Part shown: positions 33,649 through 41,174 of the stretch, piece by piece
How positions within the stretch are numbered: position 1 is the first letter of the stretch
Layout of the letters: each line of letters begins with the position of its first letter
Assembly (NCBI RefSeq): GCF_927798115.1
Contig: NZ_CAKMMG010000001.1
Coordinates: 1,612,001 to 1,676,000, forward strand
DNA from: Paenibacillus auburnensis
GTDB lineage: Bacteria; Bacillota; Bacilli; Paenibacillales; Paenibacillaceae
Length of the DNA: 64,000 nt
Direction of reading: 5' to 3'
Notes under the pieces: model-generated
Told to the model about the DNA's origin: nothing
Seen by the model: only the letters and a program-made list of their open reading frames with translations
Database searches by the model: none
Program-made: the position numbers and the translations under genes

Positions 33649-33984
33649 GCTTCATCCCTCTTCGGATAATGTTATAGATATTCTAAAACCATTCTAGCAC
33701 CCTGCCAGCTTTCGTTGGATAAGCAGAGGCTTTATTATCCGCCAGCATGACCTTTAGGGTACGGTTCCCGGAGCGTATAATATACGCCGCCTGATTCACG
33801 CCCCTCTATCCCTGTTTAAATAAACATGTCTGCAAATACAGCGGGCATTTCACTATAATATTAGTCTGTCCGTTTGGCAAGGGTCAACTTTAAGAATGCA
33901 CATAATGGCTCTATCCCTTACATAGTTGAACATAAAAAAAACCATCCCGTAAGACCGGGATGGGGATGATTGCACGTATAAGAT
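33649..33984. other. intergenic region upstream of the YesN-type operon
   Basis: About 335 bases. It contains the terminator of the following GNAT gene (33934-33966) and must hold the promoter of the regulatory operon on the minus strand; I cannot pin the promoter down. No gene or RNA element seen. Confidence 0.5.
33934..33966 (-). terminator. terminator of the purT-GNAT operon
   Basis: On the minus strand CCATCCCGG-type arm pairs with CCGGGATGG (33942-33949 with 33955-33963) and is followed by a run of eight T. It lies about 20 bases past the GNAT stop. Confidence 0.85.
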
Positions 33985-34449
33985 TTACAGCAGGGCTTTG
34001 CTGAAGCGGTAGCCTGCGCTTTTCTCGAATCCGATATGACGGTAAAAAGCATGTGCCGGCGCGCGTTCAACGCGGTTGCCGCTTCTTAGGAACAGCTGGC
34101 AGCAGCCATTCTGGCGGGCCCAATCTTCTGCTGCGGAGACCAATCTTTTGCCAAGGCCGTTCCCTCTAAGTTCCTCTGATACGATCAGCGCGGTAATTTC
34201 CGTAATACAGTCTGCTTGCTTGTAATAGGATTTCACCTGCCGAAGATCAATCATTCCCACAACTTCGTTGTCCAGTTCTGCAACCAGTGTGCAATGGAAC
34301 GGATTATGCTCCATGCCTTCCATTCTCTCTTTCATCACGCTAAGCGTTGTCGGATAGCCGAATTCCCGCAACAGGGCTGTAACTCTCTCCAGATCACTTG
34401 TGCCCCATTTGCGAATTTGCAGTACTTGCTCCTGAGTACTACTGTTCAT
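33985..34449 (-). CDS. GNAT family N-acetyltransferase
   Basis: About 154 residues. N-terminal [23 protein letters not shown], then the core [18 protein letters not shown] and [42 protein letters not shown] with the acetyl-CoA pyrophosphate loop RGNGLGK, and [18 protein letters not shown] at the end. The ATG at 34449 is preferred (GGAGG 9 bases upstream); one two codons earlier is too close to that site. It overlaps the end of purT by about 11 bases, so it is cotranscribed. Substrate unknown. Confidence 0.85.
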   Translation of the reverse strand: MNSSTQEQVLQIRKWGTSDLERVTALLREFGYPTTLSVMKERMEGMEHNPFHCTLVAELDNEVVGMIDLRQVKSYYKQADCITEITALIVSEELRGNGLGKRLVSAAEDWARQNGCCQLFLRSGNRVERAPAHAFYRHIGFEKSAGYRFSKALL

Positions 34450-35629
34450 CCCCATATACCTCCACTTTTAGCATAGACGCTGCCTGTTTGGCCGCCGTCC
34501 GCGCGATTTGTACATCTTCCGCGGCACTTAGAGTCACTGCCATCCGCCGTCCCGGGCGAATTTCAGGTTTACCGAATACCCTTACCTGCGTGCGTGGAAA
34601 CGCCAGCGCTTCACTGATGCCGGTTATGGCAAAAGCTTGTCCGGCCTCTTCCGCTTTCAGGGTAGCCGATGCTCCCGGTGTCAAAAGCTGCACCGAATCC
34701 AGCGGAAATCCAAGAATGGCTCTGACATGCAGAGCAAATTCCGATAAATCCTGTGTGATCATGGTCACCATACCGGTATCATGGGGTCTCGGCGATACCT
34801 CGCTGAACAATACACCCTGATCCGTTAGAAACAGTTCGACTCCGAAAATACCGAGTCCCCCAAGCTGATCCGTCACGGCTCTGGCGATGGACTGGGCTTC
34901 GGCCAGCTGCGCTTCACTCATGTGATGCGGCTGCCAGGACTCCACATAATCGCCGTCCTTCTGGATATGGCCAATGGGAGGACAGAATACCGTACCGCTT
35001 ACCGAACGGACCGTAAGCAGTGTAATCTCACTCTCAAAGGTTACGAATCCTTCAACAATAACACGGGTTCCTTTGGCGCGGGCGCCTTCAAGCGCCGTAT
35101 TCCAGCAGTCTTCCGCATCCTCAGGTTTCCGGCAAATGCTCTGGCCTTTACCGGAGGAACTCATAATCGGCTTAATCACACAAGGTGTGCCGAGTTCTTC
35201 CACCGCAAGGCGCAGCTCTTCCAGACTATCAGCGAACCGGTAAGCCGCCGTTGGTAAGCCAAGCTCTTCGGCAGCAAGCCGCCGGATGCCTTCGCGGTCC
35301 ATAGTCAGCCGGGCTGCACGGGCAGTAGGAACGACAACGAATCCTTCCGCCTCCAGTTCCAGGAGTGCATGTGTGGCAATCGCCTCAATCTCCGGCACAA
35401 TGAGGTCCGGCTTCTCGGCGCGGATAAGCGTCTTAAGTGCCTCCGCGTCAAGCATATCGATAACATAGGAACGATGAGCCACGCCCATCGCAGGTGCATC
35501 TTGATAACGATCCACAGCTACGGTCTCTACGCCAAGGCGCTGAGCTTCGATAATGACTTCCTTACCCAATTCGCCACTGCCCAGGAGCAGCAGCTTACGG
35601 CTTTGGGCTGAAAAAGGAGCTCCCCACAT
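34439..35629 (-). CDS. purT: formate-dependent phosphoribosylglycinamide formyltransferase
   Basis: PurT makes formyl-GAR from GAR, formate and ATP, an alternative to PurN in purine synthesis. About 396 residues, the usual length. ATP-grasp architecture: N-terminal Rossmann-like part [41 protein letters not shown], then [15 protein letters not shown] as the ATP-binding loop, [30 protein letters not shown] with the metal-binding Glu residues, and [15 protein letters not shown]. The ATG at 35629 gives an N-terminus similar in length to other PurT proteins; an upstream ATG at 35653 is in frame but less likely. No purine riboswitch is visible in its leader. Confidence 0.93.
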   Translation of the reverse strand: MWGAPFSAQSRKLLLLGSGELGKEVIIEAQRLGVETVAVDRYQDAPAMGVAHRSYVIDMLDAEALKTLIRAEKPDLIVPEIEAIATHALLELEAEGFVVVPTARAARLTMDREGIRRLAAEELGLPTAAYRFADSLEELRLAVEELGTPCVIKPIMSSSGKGQSICRKPEDAEDCWNTALEGARAKGTRVIVEGFVTFESEITLLTVRSVSGTVFCPPIGHIQKDGDYVESWQPHHMSEAQLAEAQSIARAVTDQLGGLGIFGVELFLTDQGVLFSEVSPRPHDTGMVTMITQDLSEFALHVRAILGFPLDSVQLLTPGASATLKAEEAGQAFAITGISEALAFPRTQVRVFGKPEIRPGRRMAVTLSAAEDVQIARTAAKQAASMLKVEVYGDEQ

Positions 35630-35777
35630 TGTCGATTCCAACCTCTTTCGCAAATTTGACTGCTGTATTTTCTTTGTTTCTGTAAACGCAGCAGTTTCAT
35701 TGTAAATTTCCAGGCTTCTTTATTTTCTTCCATTAACGGCTAATTTGCAAGTGTTCTTCGACATTTTCCTACAAACT

Positions 35778-38700
35778 TCACAGATCATTGTCCACGATAT
35801 CGTCGAATGAATGTTCAAGACGGCGCAATTGTAAAGCAACTTCGCTCCAATGCTCCGCAGAATCACCTCCTCTCAGCAGTTCTGACATGGCCTCTTCCCG
35901 CTCGTTTAACTCTTCGCGCAGTCTGTCTGCTGCCCGTCCTAGTGCCTTCTCCAGAGCATCCGCATAGAAATCCAGCAGCAGCTTCTCCTGCACTGCTGCC
36001 GCCCCGGCGACAGCCTCTTTCAGCAGCGGCTCGGCTTCAGCGCGCAGCTCAGACCGGCCCGGCCCCTCGAAGAAATAGCGGGGGGATTTGAAGCAGCTCC
36101 AGAGCGACAGCCAGTCAAGCGGATTCCAAGAAGCTTCCAGCGTATCCGGTGATGGCCACTCATCCTTCTCATTCTCCAGGAACTGCAATTCCTGCGGAGA
36201 AATAGACAGTTCCTCTGCTGCAGACTGAACAGCCAGTTGGACGAACCGGTGTCCTGCTGCTTCGAGCCGCAGCGTGGTTGCCCACAATTCCTGCTCCAGT
36301 TCCCGCTGCAGGGTACGCTCCAGCTCTCTGCCGCAGGCGGTGAAGATGTCTTTCAAGTTGCGGGCATCTTCACGCAGCAGCGATGGATGGAAGGATTCCT
36401 GGAAGAACCGTCCCAAGGCGAAGCCGATCCGCTGCCGGACATGATACAGCAGTTCCTCCCCTTCACGCCGCAGATCACGGACAGGCCTTGCTTCTGCTGC
36501 AAGCAGCATGAGCCGCTTCCCGACTGCAGCTTTACGCTCCTGCAGCTCCTGCATGCCTGCTTCCCGCCGCCCAGCCTCCATGGCAGCGAGCTCCTGCCAT
36601 TCTGTTGCCCGCAGACGGACAGCGGTTATGCTCTCCCTCGCTGCGGCCAGCGAAAGCTGCGGCAGTTCGCCGCCGGCGAATTGTGCCAGCGCATCTTCGA
36701 AACTCCGGAACCGGGACGCGTCATATCTGTCCCGATCCCTCCCTGTCTTGCCTTCCAGCGCCAGCAGACTCGAGAGGGCATAAATGCGCGGCGAGGTTAG
36801 CCCGCCGGCCCGTAGGTTCTGCGCGACATGCTTTTTAACCTCCTCCAGCTCCTCTTTATTACTTGCCAGATCAGAGGCATTGATAATGAAGAACATTTTA
36901 TCCAGCGCAAAGCTGTCCTTGATTCTGCCCAGCTGGGCCAGAAGACCACGGTCCGCCTTGGAGAAGGCATGATTGTAATAGGTCACGAAACAAATGGCAT
37001 CTGCATTTTTCATGTAGCCAAACGTCACGCCGGTATGCCGCGCATGCAGAGAATCTGCTCCCGGCGTATCGACGAGCACAATGCCGCTAGCGGTAAGCGG
37101 ACAGTCATAATACAGGTCAGTCCCCTGGATAAAGCAAGCCTGTGTCTCATCTGCGACCAGACTGCGGTACTCCTGCAGATCGACCGTGCGGACCGTACCC
37201 AGCAGGCCCTCCGCCTTCTTCCACCCTGCCGCTGCGGCCCGCAGGAATCCGACATGCGGCAGAGCCGATGGATGCAGTCCGCTGACCTGCAGGCCTGCGG
37301 CAGCCGCAGTCCAGGATTGCCGCTGCGGCGGCGCCAGCTGCAGCACACCAAAGGAATGGAGAATATCTTCCCAGAATTCCTCAGCCGATTTCATCGTCAC
37401 CACGGCTGTAGCATGGCGGAACCCGCCCTCCGGCGCAAGAATCCGCCCCACGGCGGCCGTGGCGGGATGCGGAGACACGGGCAGCACGTCTTCGCCAAGC
37501 AGCGCATTGGCGAACGAGGATTTGCCGGCGCTGAACGCTCCGAACAGCGCCATCGTAAAGCGGCCGCCGGCGAGATCCGCCGCCCGCGCCGCCAGGCTGC
37601 GCGCCACCGAAGCCATCGCCGGCTCGCCGCGCAGCAGCTCTACCGCAGCGTTCAGCACCGCTGCGGCCTCCCCCAGCCTGCGGCGTCCGCCCGCAGGCGT
37701 TGCCCCCGCCGCCCAGCCTTCGGCGGCGGGGCCTTGGGTGCCAGCCGCGGCGCCTTGCTGCGGCTGGGCTTCACGCGGCGCTGCGCTAGGCGCGGCCGCG
37801 GTTGCCCACACCCCCCGCACCCAGCCGGGGGCGAGGGTGCGGCAGAAATTAAGCAGCGCCTCGCCGCCAGTCCCCGTTCCCGGCTTCACTGCAGCCGCCA
37901 GCCACTCCCGGCTCACCGCCGGGAGGCTGTCCTTCAGCCGGGCTTCGGCCCCCTCTTCCCACAGGCCGAGGGCTTCTGCCCATTCCCTGACCAGTTGAAG
38001 AATATGCCAGTCCAGCTGGCCCGAAATCTCCCGGTTCTGCAGCGCGTGCCAGGAGACAAGCCGGTTCGCCTGCTCCTTCTCCCGCTTGGCGGCAGTGAAC
38101 AGGAGACCTCGTCGGAAGCCGGGGGCACAGCTCTCAATATAAGCCCCGGCAGCCTCTCTAACATCTGCAGGCATAAGATTGCTGTTGCCCAGCAGGGAGT
38201 CAAGTCCGCTGCGTAGGCTTCCCCTGGCCTGGCCGGGCAGCTCTGCCAATTCATCCCTTTCTGTGGCGCAGGCAGCGATTTCCCGCTGCACCGCAGCTTC
38301 ATTTGCCCCCTCTGCTTCTTCGAGCAGCGGCTCCCGTTCTTCCCGCTGTTCTTCATGATAAGCAGCCATCAGCGTATCTGCGATATGATGTGCAGATCGG
38401 GACAAGCTGTATTGCAGCAGTTCCTCCCGCTGCTCCAGTAGCCGGGTAATCAGGCTTAATAATTCATCCCACTGGTTCAGCGGATGCGCCTGCACCTTGA
38501 GCGAAGTAAACAGCAGTCCCGCTGCCTGAATTCCCCAAGATTCGAAAGCGCTTTCCAATTGCTGCCGGTAGGCTTCGATAGTAATTTCCTGCTCACGGTG
38601 CTTGTCGATCTGATTGACAATAAGATACAGCGGTTTTCCCCAATCACTGAGATTTTTGGCGAAAGCCAAATTATTCTCCGACTGTACATGATTGTAGTCC

Positions 38701-39212
38701 ATCACATAGAACACTACATCAGCCAGATGCAGCGCCGAACGTGTCGCCGCCTGGTGCCCGTCATCCGTGGAATCGACACCAGGAGTATCCATCAGCACGC
38801 CATGAGCTCCAAGCAATGGAACCGTTTCCCATACCTCAATTGCCGAATACTCATTACCGCTGCGGCAATATTCCTGCAGCCGGTCAGGAGTCGTCTCCCA
38901 AGGAACCTGCTTATCTGTGACAGGATACAACAATACACGCGGCGCCCCGCTGCGGATGGATACCACATTTGCGCTTGTGGGTATAGGTCCGGAAGGCAGC
39001 ACTTCACTGCCGCACAGCCTGTTGATCATGCTCGATTTCCCTGCAGAGAAATGCCCGCAAAAGGCAAGCGTCAGCTCATGCCTTTGTTCCTTAACCTGCA
39101 AATCAGCAATCACCCGGGACGTTTCCCGTTCGCCCCACTGATCCATTAATGATTTAAGCGATGTCAGCCCTGATTCCTTTATCTGCTCCAGCTTCGCTGG
39201 TTCTGCTCGCAC
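35778..39212 (-). CDS. dynA: double dynamin-like GTPase (DynA-type)
   Basis: Large protein of about 1144 residues with two dynamin units fused in tandem, as in B. subtilis DynA. Unit 1: P-loop GHFSAGKSS at about 53-61, switch DTPGVDSTDDGHQ, and NQIDKH for base recognition. Unit 2: P-loop GAFSAGKSS near 555-565, DTPGADSLHARH and INASDLASN. Coiled helices rich in Glu/Arg/Ala follow each GTPase. An Ala/Gly/Pro-rich linker near residues 465-510 is encoded by a notably GC-rich stretch around 37.6-37.9 kb. Bacterial DynA tethers and fuses membranes and helps withstand membrane-pore damage. Single gene; promoter in the 258 bases upstream. Confidence 0.92.
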   Translation of the reverse strand: MRAEPAKLEQIKESGLTSLKSLMDQWGERETSRVIADLQVKEQRHELTLAFCGHFSAGKSSMINRLCGSEVLPSGPIPTSANVVSIRSGAPRVLLYPVTDKQVPWETTPDRLQEYCRSGNEYSAIEVWETVPLLGAHGVLMDTPGVDSTDDGHQAATRSALHLADVVFYVMDYNHVQSENNLAFAKNLSDWGKPLYLIVNQIDKHREQEITIEAYRQQLESAFESWGIQAAGLLFTSLKVQAHPLNQWDELLSLITRLLEQREELLQYSLSRSAHHIADTLMAAYHEEQREEREPLLEEAEGANEAAVQREIAACATERDELAELPGQARGSLRSGLDSLLGNSNLMPADVREAAGAYIESCAPGFRRGLLFTAAKREKEQANRLVSWHALQNREISGQLDWHILQLVREWAEALGLWEEGAEARLKDSLPAVSREWLAAAVKPGTGTGGEALLNFCRTLAPGWVRGVWATAAAPSAAPREAQPQQGAAAGTQGPAAEGWAAGATPAGGRRRLGEAAAVLNAAVELLRGEPAMASVARSLAARAADLAGGRFTMALFGAFSAGKSSFANALLGEDVLPVSPHPATAAVGRILAPEGGFRHATAVVTMKSAEEFWEDILHSFGVLQLAPPQRQSWTAAAAGLQVSGLHPSALPHVGFLRAAAAGWKKAEGLLGTVRTVDLQEYRSLVADETQACFIQGTDLYYDCPLTASGIVLVDTPGADSLHARHTGVTFGYMKNADAICFVTYYNHAFSKADRGLLAQLGRIKDSFALDKMFFIINASDLASNKEELEEVKKHVAQNLRAGGLTSPRIYALSSLLALEGKTGRDRDRYDASRFRSFEDALAQFAGGELPQLSLAAARESITAVRLRATEWQELAAMEAGRREAGMQELQERKAAVGKRLMLLAAEARPVRDLRREGEELLYHVRQRIGFALGRFFQESFHPSLLREDARNLKDIFTACGRELERTLQRELEQELWATTLRLEAAGHRFVQLAVQSAAEELSISPQELQFLENEKDEWPSPDTLEASWNPLDWLSLWSCFKSPRYFFEGPGRSELRAEAEPLLKEAVAGAAAVQEKLLLDFYADALEKALGRAADRLREELNEREEAMSELLRGGDSAEHWSEVALQLRRLEHSFDDIVDNDL

Positions 39213-39747
39213 AAACGTCCACCTCCGCCGTCTTCTATAATGTCTTTACACCTATATCTATGTACTTCTCCGCTGATATGGCCGCTAAATTCGGGACCAT
39301 TTTACATTTTCTTCCTCATTAATATTTAAAAACCGTTATCTTTAAATTTAAAGTGTACAAGAATATCTTCATTCTATCACCAGTTTGTCATAAATCAAAT
39401 AATCACAGATTACAAAAACAGCTATAATCCCTTACAAAATTCACTTATTGTAAACTTTCCGGGGATACTCTTGACAATGCAAAACATTGCAGCCGAACAA
39501 CTGACCGATTCGGCGTACTACATCCTGTTGGCCTTATTTTCTCCTAAACACGGTTACGCGATAATGAAGTATATCGAAGAGCTTACAGACGGAGAGGTCA
39601 AGATCGGACCGGCAACGCTTTATACCTTAATCAAGAAGATGCAGAAAACCAATTATATATTACTGAATGAGGACGAGGATGAGCGGAGATTAAGAATGGC
39701 ACGGCACGGGCATGCCGCAATCCATACTTTGAAGGAGGAAGGATTAC

Positions 39748-39873
39748 ATGAAGAACGTCCGGCTGCTTCAGAATTTTTCCTTTGTGGCCCTTATGCTGTG
39801 CGTCACGGTACTGGTACCCTCCCTAATGGTCAATATTGCTTATTCTTTAAGGCTGAGATCATTCTCGTCATAG
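39748..39873 (+). pseudogene. 41-codon membrane protein remnant after the PadR gene
   Basis: A short frame starting at an ATG with a strong GAAGGAGGAAGG site. It encodes MKNVRLLQNFSFVALMLCV and then one hydrophobic segment, ending SLRLRSFSS and a stop. It overlaps the tail of the PadR frame in another phase. The good ribosome site plus a single membrane segment suggests the N-terminus of a once longer membrane protein controlled by the PadR gene, now truncated. A genuine small membrane protein cannot be excluded. Confidence 0.4.
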
Positions 39874-39921
39874 CACTCAAGTTAGAGAGAATAATCATCC
39901 TTTCCACTAGCCATGCTCCAC

Positions 39922-39954
39922 AAAAAAGAGCCGCCCCTAAAGGGACGGCTCTTT
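39922..39954. terminator. bidirectional terminator
   Basis: AAAGAGCCG-CCCCT pairs with AGGG-ACGGCTCTTT around a very short loop, with A-run on one side and T on the other. It ends the nth operon (minus) and whatever is left of the PadR transcript (plus). Confidence 0.85.
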
Positions 39955-39967
39955 GAGTAGAATAATA

Positions 39968-40234
39968 TTAAGCTGTTTCCAATACTGGAAGCAGAATTTC
40001 AAATACTTTGCCATGCTGGAGAATCGTCAAGCCGCGGGACTTGTCCTTCATTACGACAACCTCAGGCTTCTGGGACATACGCTCCAGGTAATGCTCAGGC
40101 ACATCGCCGGAGTGGCTGATTGTGATGCCTTCTACTTCCTGCTCTTCGTTTTCTTCAAGCGGACTTTCAACTACACGGTCAAAAATATCGGAAAACGCCT
40201 CAAAATTATCAGTATACACAGAAATGCACTTCAT
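39968..40234 (-). CDS. conserved small hypothetical protein, 88 residues
   Basis: Small acidic protein starting MKCISVYTDNFEAFSDIFDRVV and containing VEGITISHSGDVPEHYLERMSQKPEVVVMKDK. It has no signal peptide, membrane helix or known motif that I can name. It lies only two bases after nth and shares its terminator, so it is translated from the same mRNA. I believe similar genes occur in other Paenibacillus genomes, but this is memory and not checked here. Function unknown. Confidence 0.7.
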   Translation of the reverse strand: MKCISVYTDNFEAFSDIFDRVVESPLEENEEQEVEGITISHSGDVPEHYLERMSQKPEVVVMKDKSRGLTILQHGKVFEILLPVLETA

Positions 40235-40236
40235 CT

Positions 40237-40947
40237 CTATCCCATCCTCTTCTTCATCTCTAACTTTTTACTTGCTCCCGCTGTAATCTTATCTTTCCTG
40301 ATTACGGCGGTTTTCATACGCTTCTTGCCTTCACGGCACACATCGAGCAACGGACAAATCTGGCATGCAGGATTCTGGGCCTTGCAGTGATATCGTCCAA
40401 AAAAGATCAGCCGGTGATGTGTAAGCGTCCATTCCTCACGGGGGACCACCTTCATCAGTTTCTTCTCTACTTCCAGCACAGAATCCTTCCAGCCTGCTAG
40501 TGCGAGCCGTTTTGCTACACGTTCCACATGAGTGTCTACGGCTATGGCCGGGACACCAAATGCGTTGGAAACTACAACATTAGCCGTTTTGCGTCCGACA
40601 CCCGGTAAGGTTACCAGTAAGTCATGCGCCTGCGGCACTTCACCGCCGTATTGTTCAATCAGAATCAAACAGAGGTTGTGAATGTGCTTGGCTTTGTTGC
40701 GAAACAACCCGATGCGCCGGATGTCATTCTCCAGCTCCTCCAAGGGTACAGAAACATAATCCAATGGAGTTTTGTACTTTTGAAACAGGTCCTCGGTCAC
40801 TTTGTTTACTGTTGCGTCCGTACATTGGGCTGATAGCAATACCGCAATCGTTAACTCGAAGGCGTTCTTGTGGTTCAGTTCACAATGCGCATCAGGAAAC
40901 AAGTCTCCAATACTATCCAGAATGTGGCGGACCTCTGCAGCTTTCAT
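40237..40947 (-). CDS. nth: endonuclease III (DNA glycosylase/AP lyase)
   Basis: Base-excision repair enzyme that removes oxidised pyrimidines and cleaves the abasic site. About 236 residues. Helix-hairpin-helix LPGVGRKTANVVVSNAFG carries the catalytic Lys at residue 120, and AVDTHVERV the catalytic Asp at 138, the same numbers as in the E. coli enzyme. The C-terminal iron-sulfur cluster loop is intact: CKAQNPACQICPLLDVC gives C-x6-C-x2-C-x5-C. The extra 20 basic residues at the C-terminus are not seen in the E. coli protein. GGAGGGG precedes the ATG. In Bacillus, nth follows asnS-dnaD; here those genes lie about 15 kb away. Confidence 0.96.
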   Translation of the reverse strand: MKAAEVRHILDSIGDLFPDAHCELNHKNAFELTIAVLLSAQCTDATVNKVTEDLFQKYKTPLDYVSVPLEELENDIRRIGLFRNKAKHIHNLCLILIEQYGGEVPQAHDLLVTLPGVGRKTANVVVSNAFGVPAIAVDTHVERVAKRLALAGWKDSVLEVEKKLMKVVPREEWTLTHHRLIFFGRYHCKAQNPACQICPLLDVCREGKKRMKTAVIRKDKITAGASKKLEMKKRMG

Positions 40948-41103
40948 AGCGTCCCCTCCACGGAGTATTTACACTCGAACCATGCAGAAACGGATGACCT
41001 GTCTACAAAAGGAGGTATTCGTTTCAATTGCGAGCGTATCTTCTCATTGTTTACCGAAATATAAGTATACATAATGGTGAGCATTCTATCTATTCTTATA
41101 TTT

Positions 41104-41146
41104 CAAAAAAAACGTCTTGACGCAGTATTTCCTCTGCGTCAAGACG
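41104..41146 (-). terminator. terminator of the SLH-protein gene
   Basis: CGTCTTGACGCAG (41113-41125) pairs perfectly with CTGCGTCAAGACG (41133-41145) around a seven-base loop, and the minus strand continues with nine T. Confidence 0.95.
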
Positions 41147-41174
41147 GTGTTTCACCCGGAAATCCACCATAACT

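Larger units (their letters stand above)
39471..39956 (+). pseudogene. degenerate PadR-family regulator
   Basis: The first 75 or so residues are a good PadR winged helix: LTDSAYYILLALFSPKHGYAIMKYIEELTDGEVKIGPATLYTLIKKMQKTNYI, then LNEDEDERR. After that the usual wing continuation (KxYxxTxxG) is missing and the sequence jumps to RMARHGHAAIHTLKEEG. The remaining 60 residues are unlike PadR. This looks like an internal deletion, possibly with a frameshift, followed by read-through into a second small frame at 39748. The start may be the TTG at 39471 or the ATG at 39477; the ribosome site is weak either way. It may still make a DNA-binding domain, but I regard it as a decaying gene. Confidence 0.6.

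Noticed and set aside
35630..35777. Purine riboswitch or PurR box before purT
   Set aside because: The leader has only an ACTGCTG/CAGCAGT hairpin; no purine aptamer core is visible.
36828..38216. A 462-codon open frame on the plus strand opposite the double dynamin gene
   Set aside because: Antisense shadow caused by high GC and few stops; Arg/His/Gln/Cys-rich translation, no ribosome site, and the minus-strand gene is clearly real.
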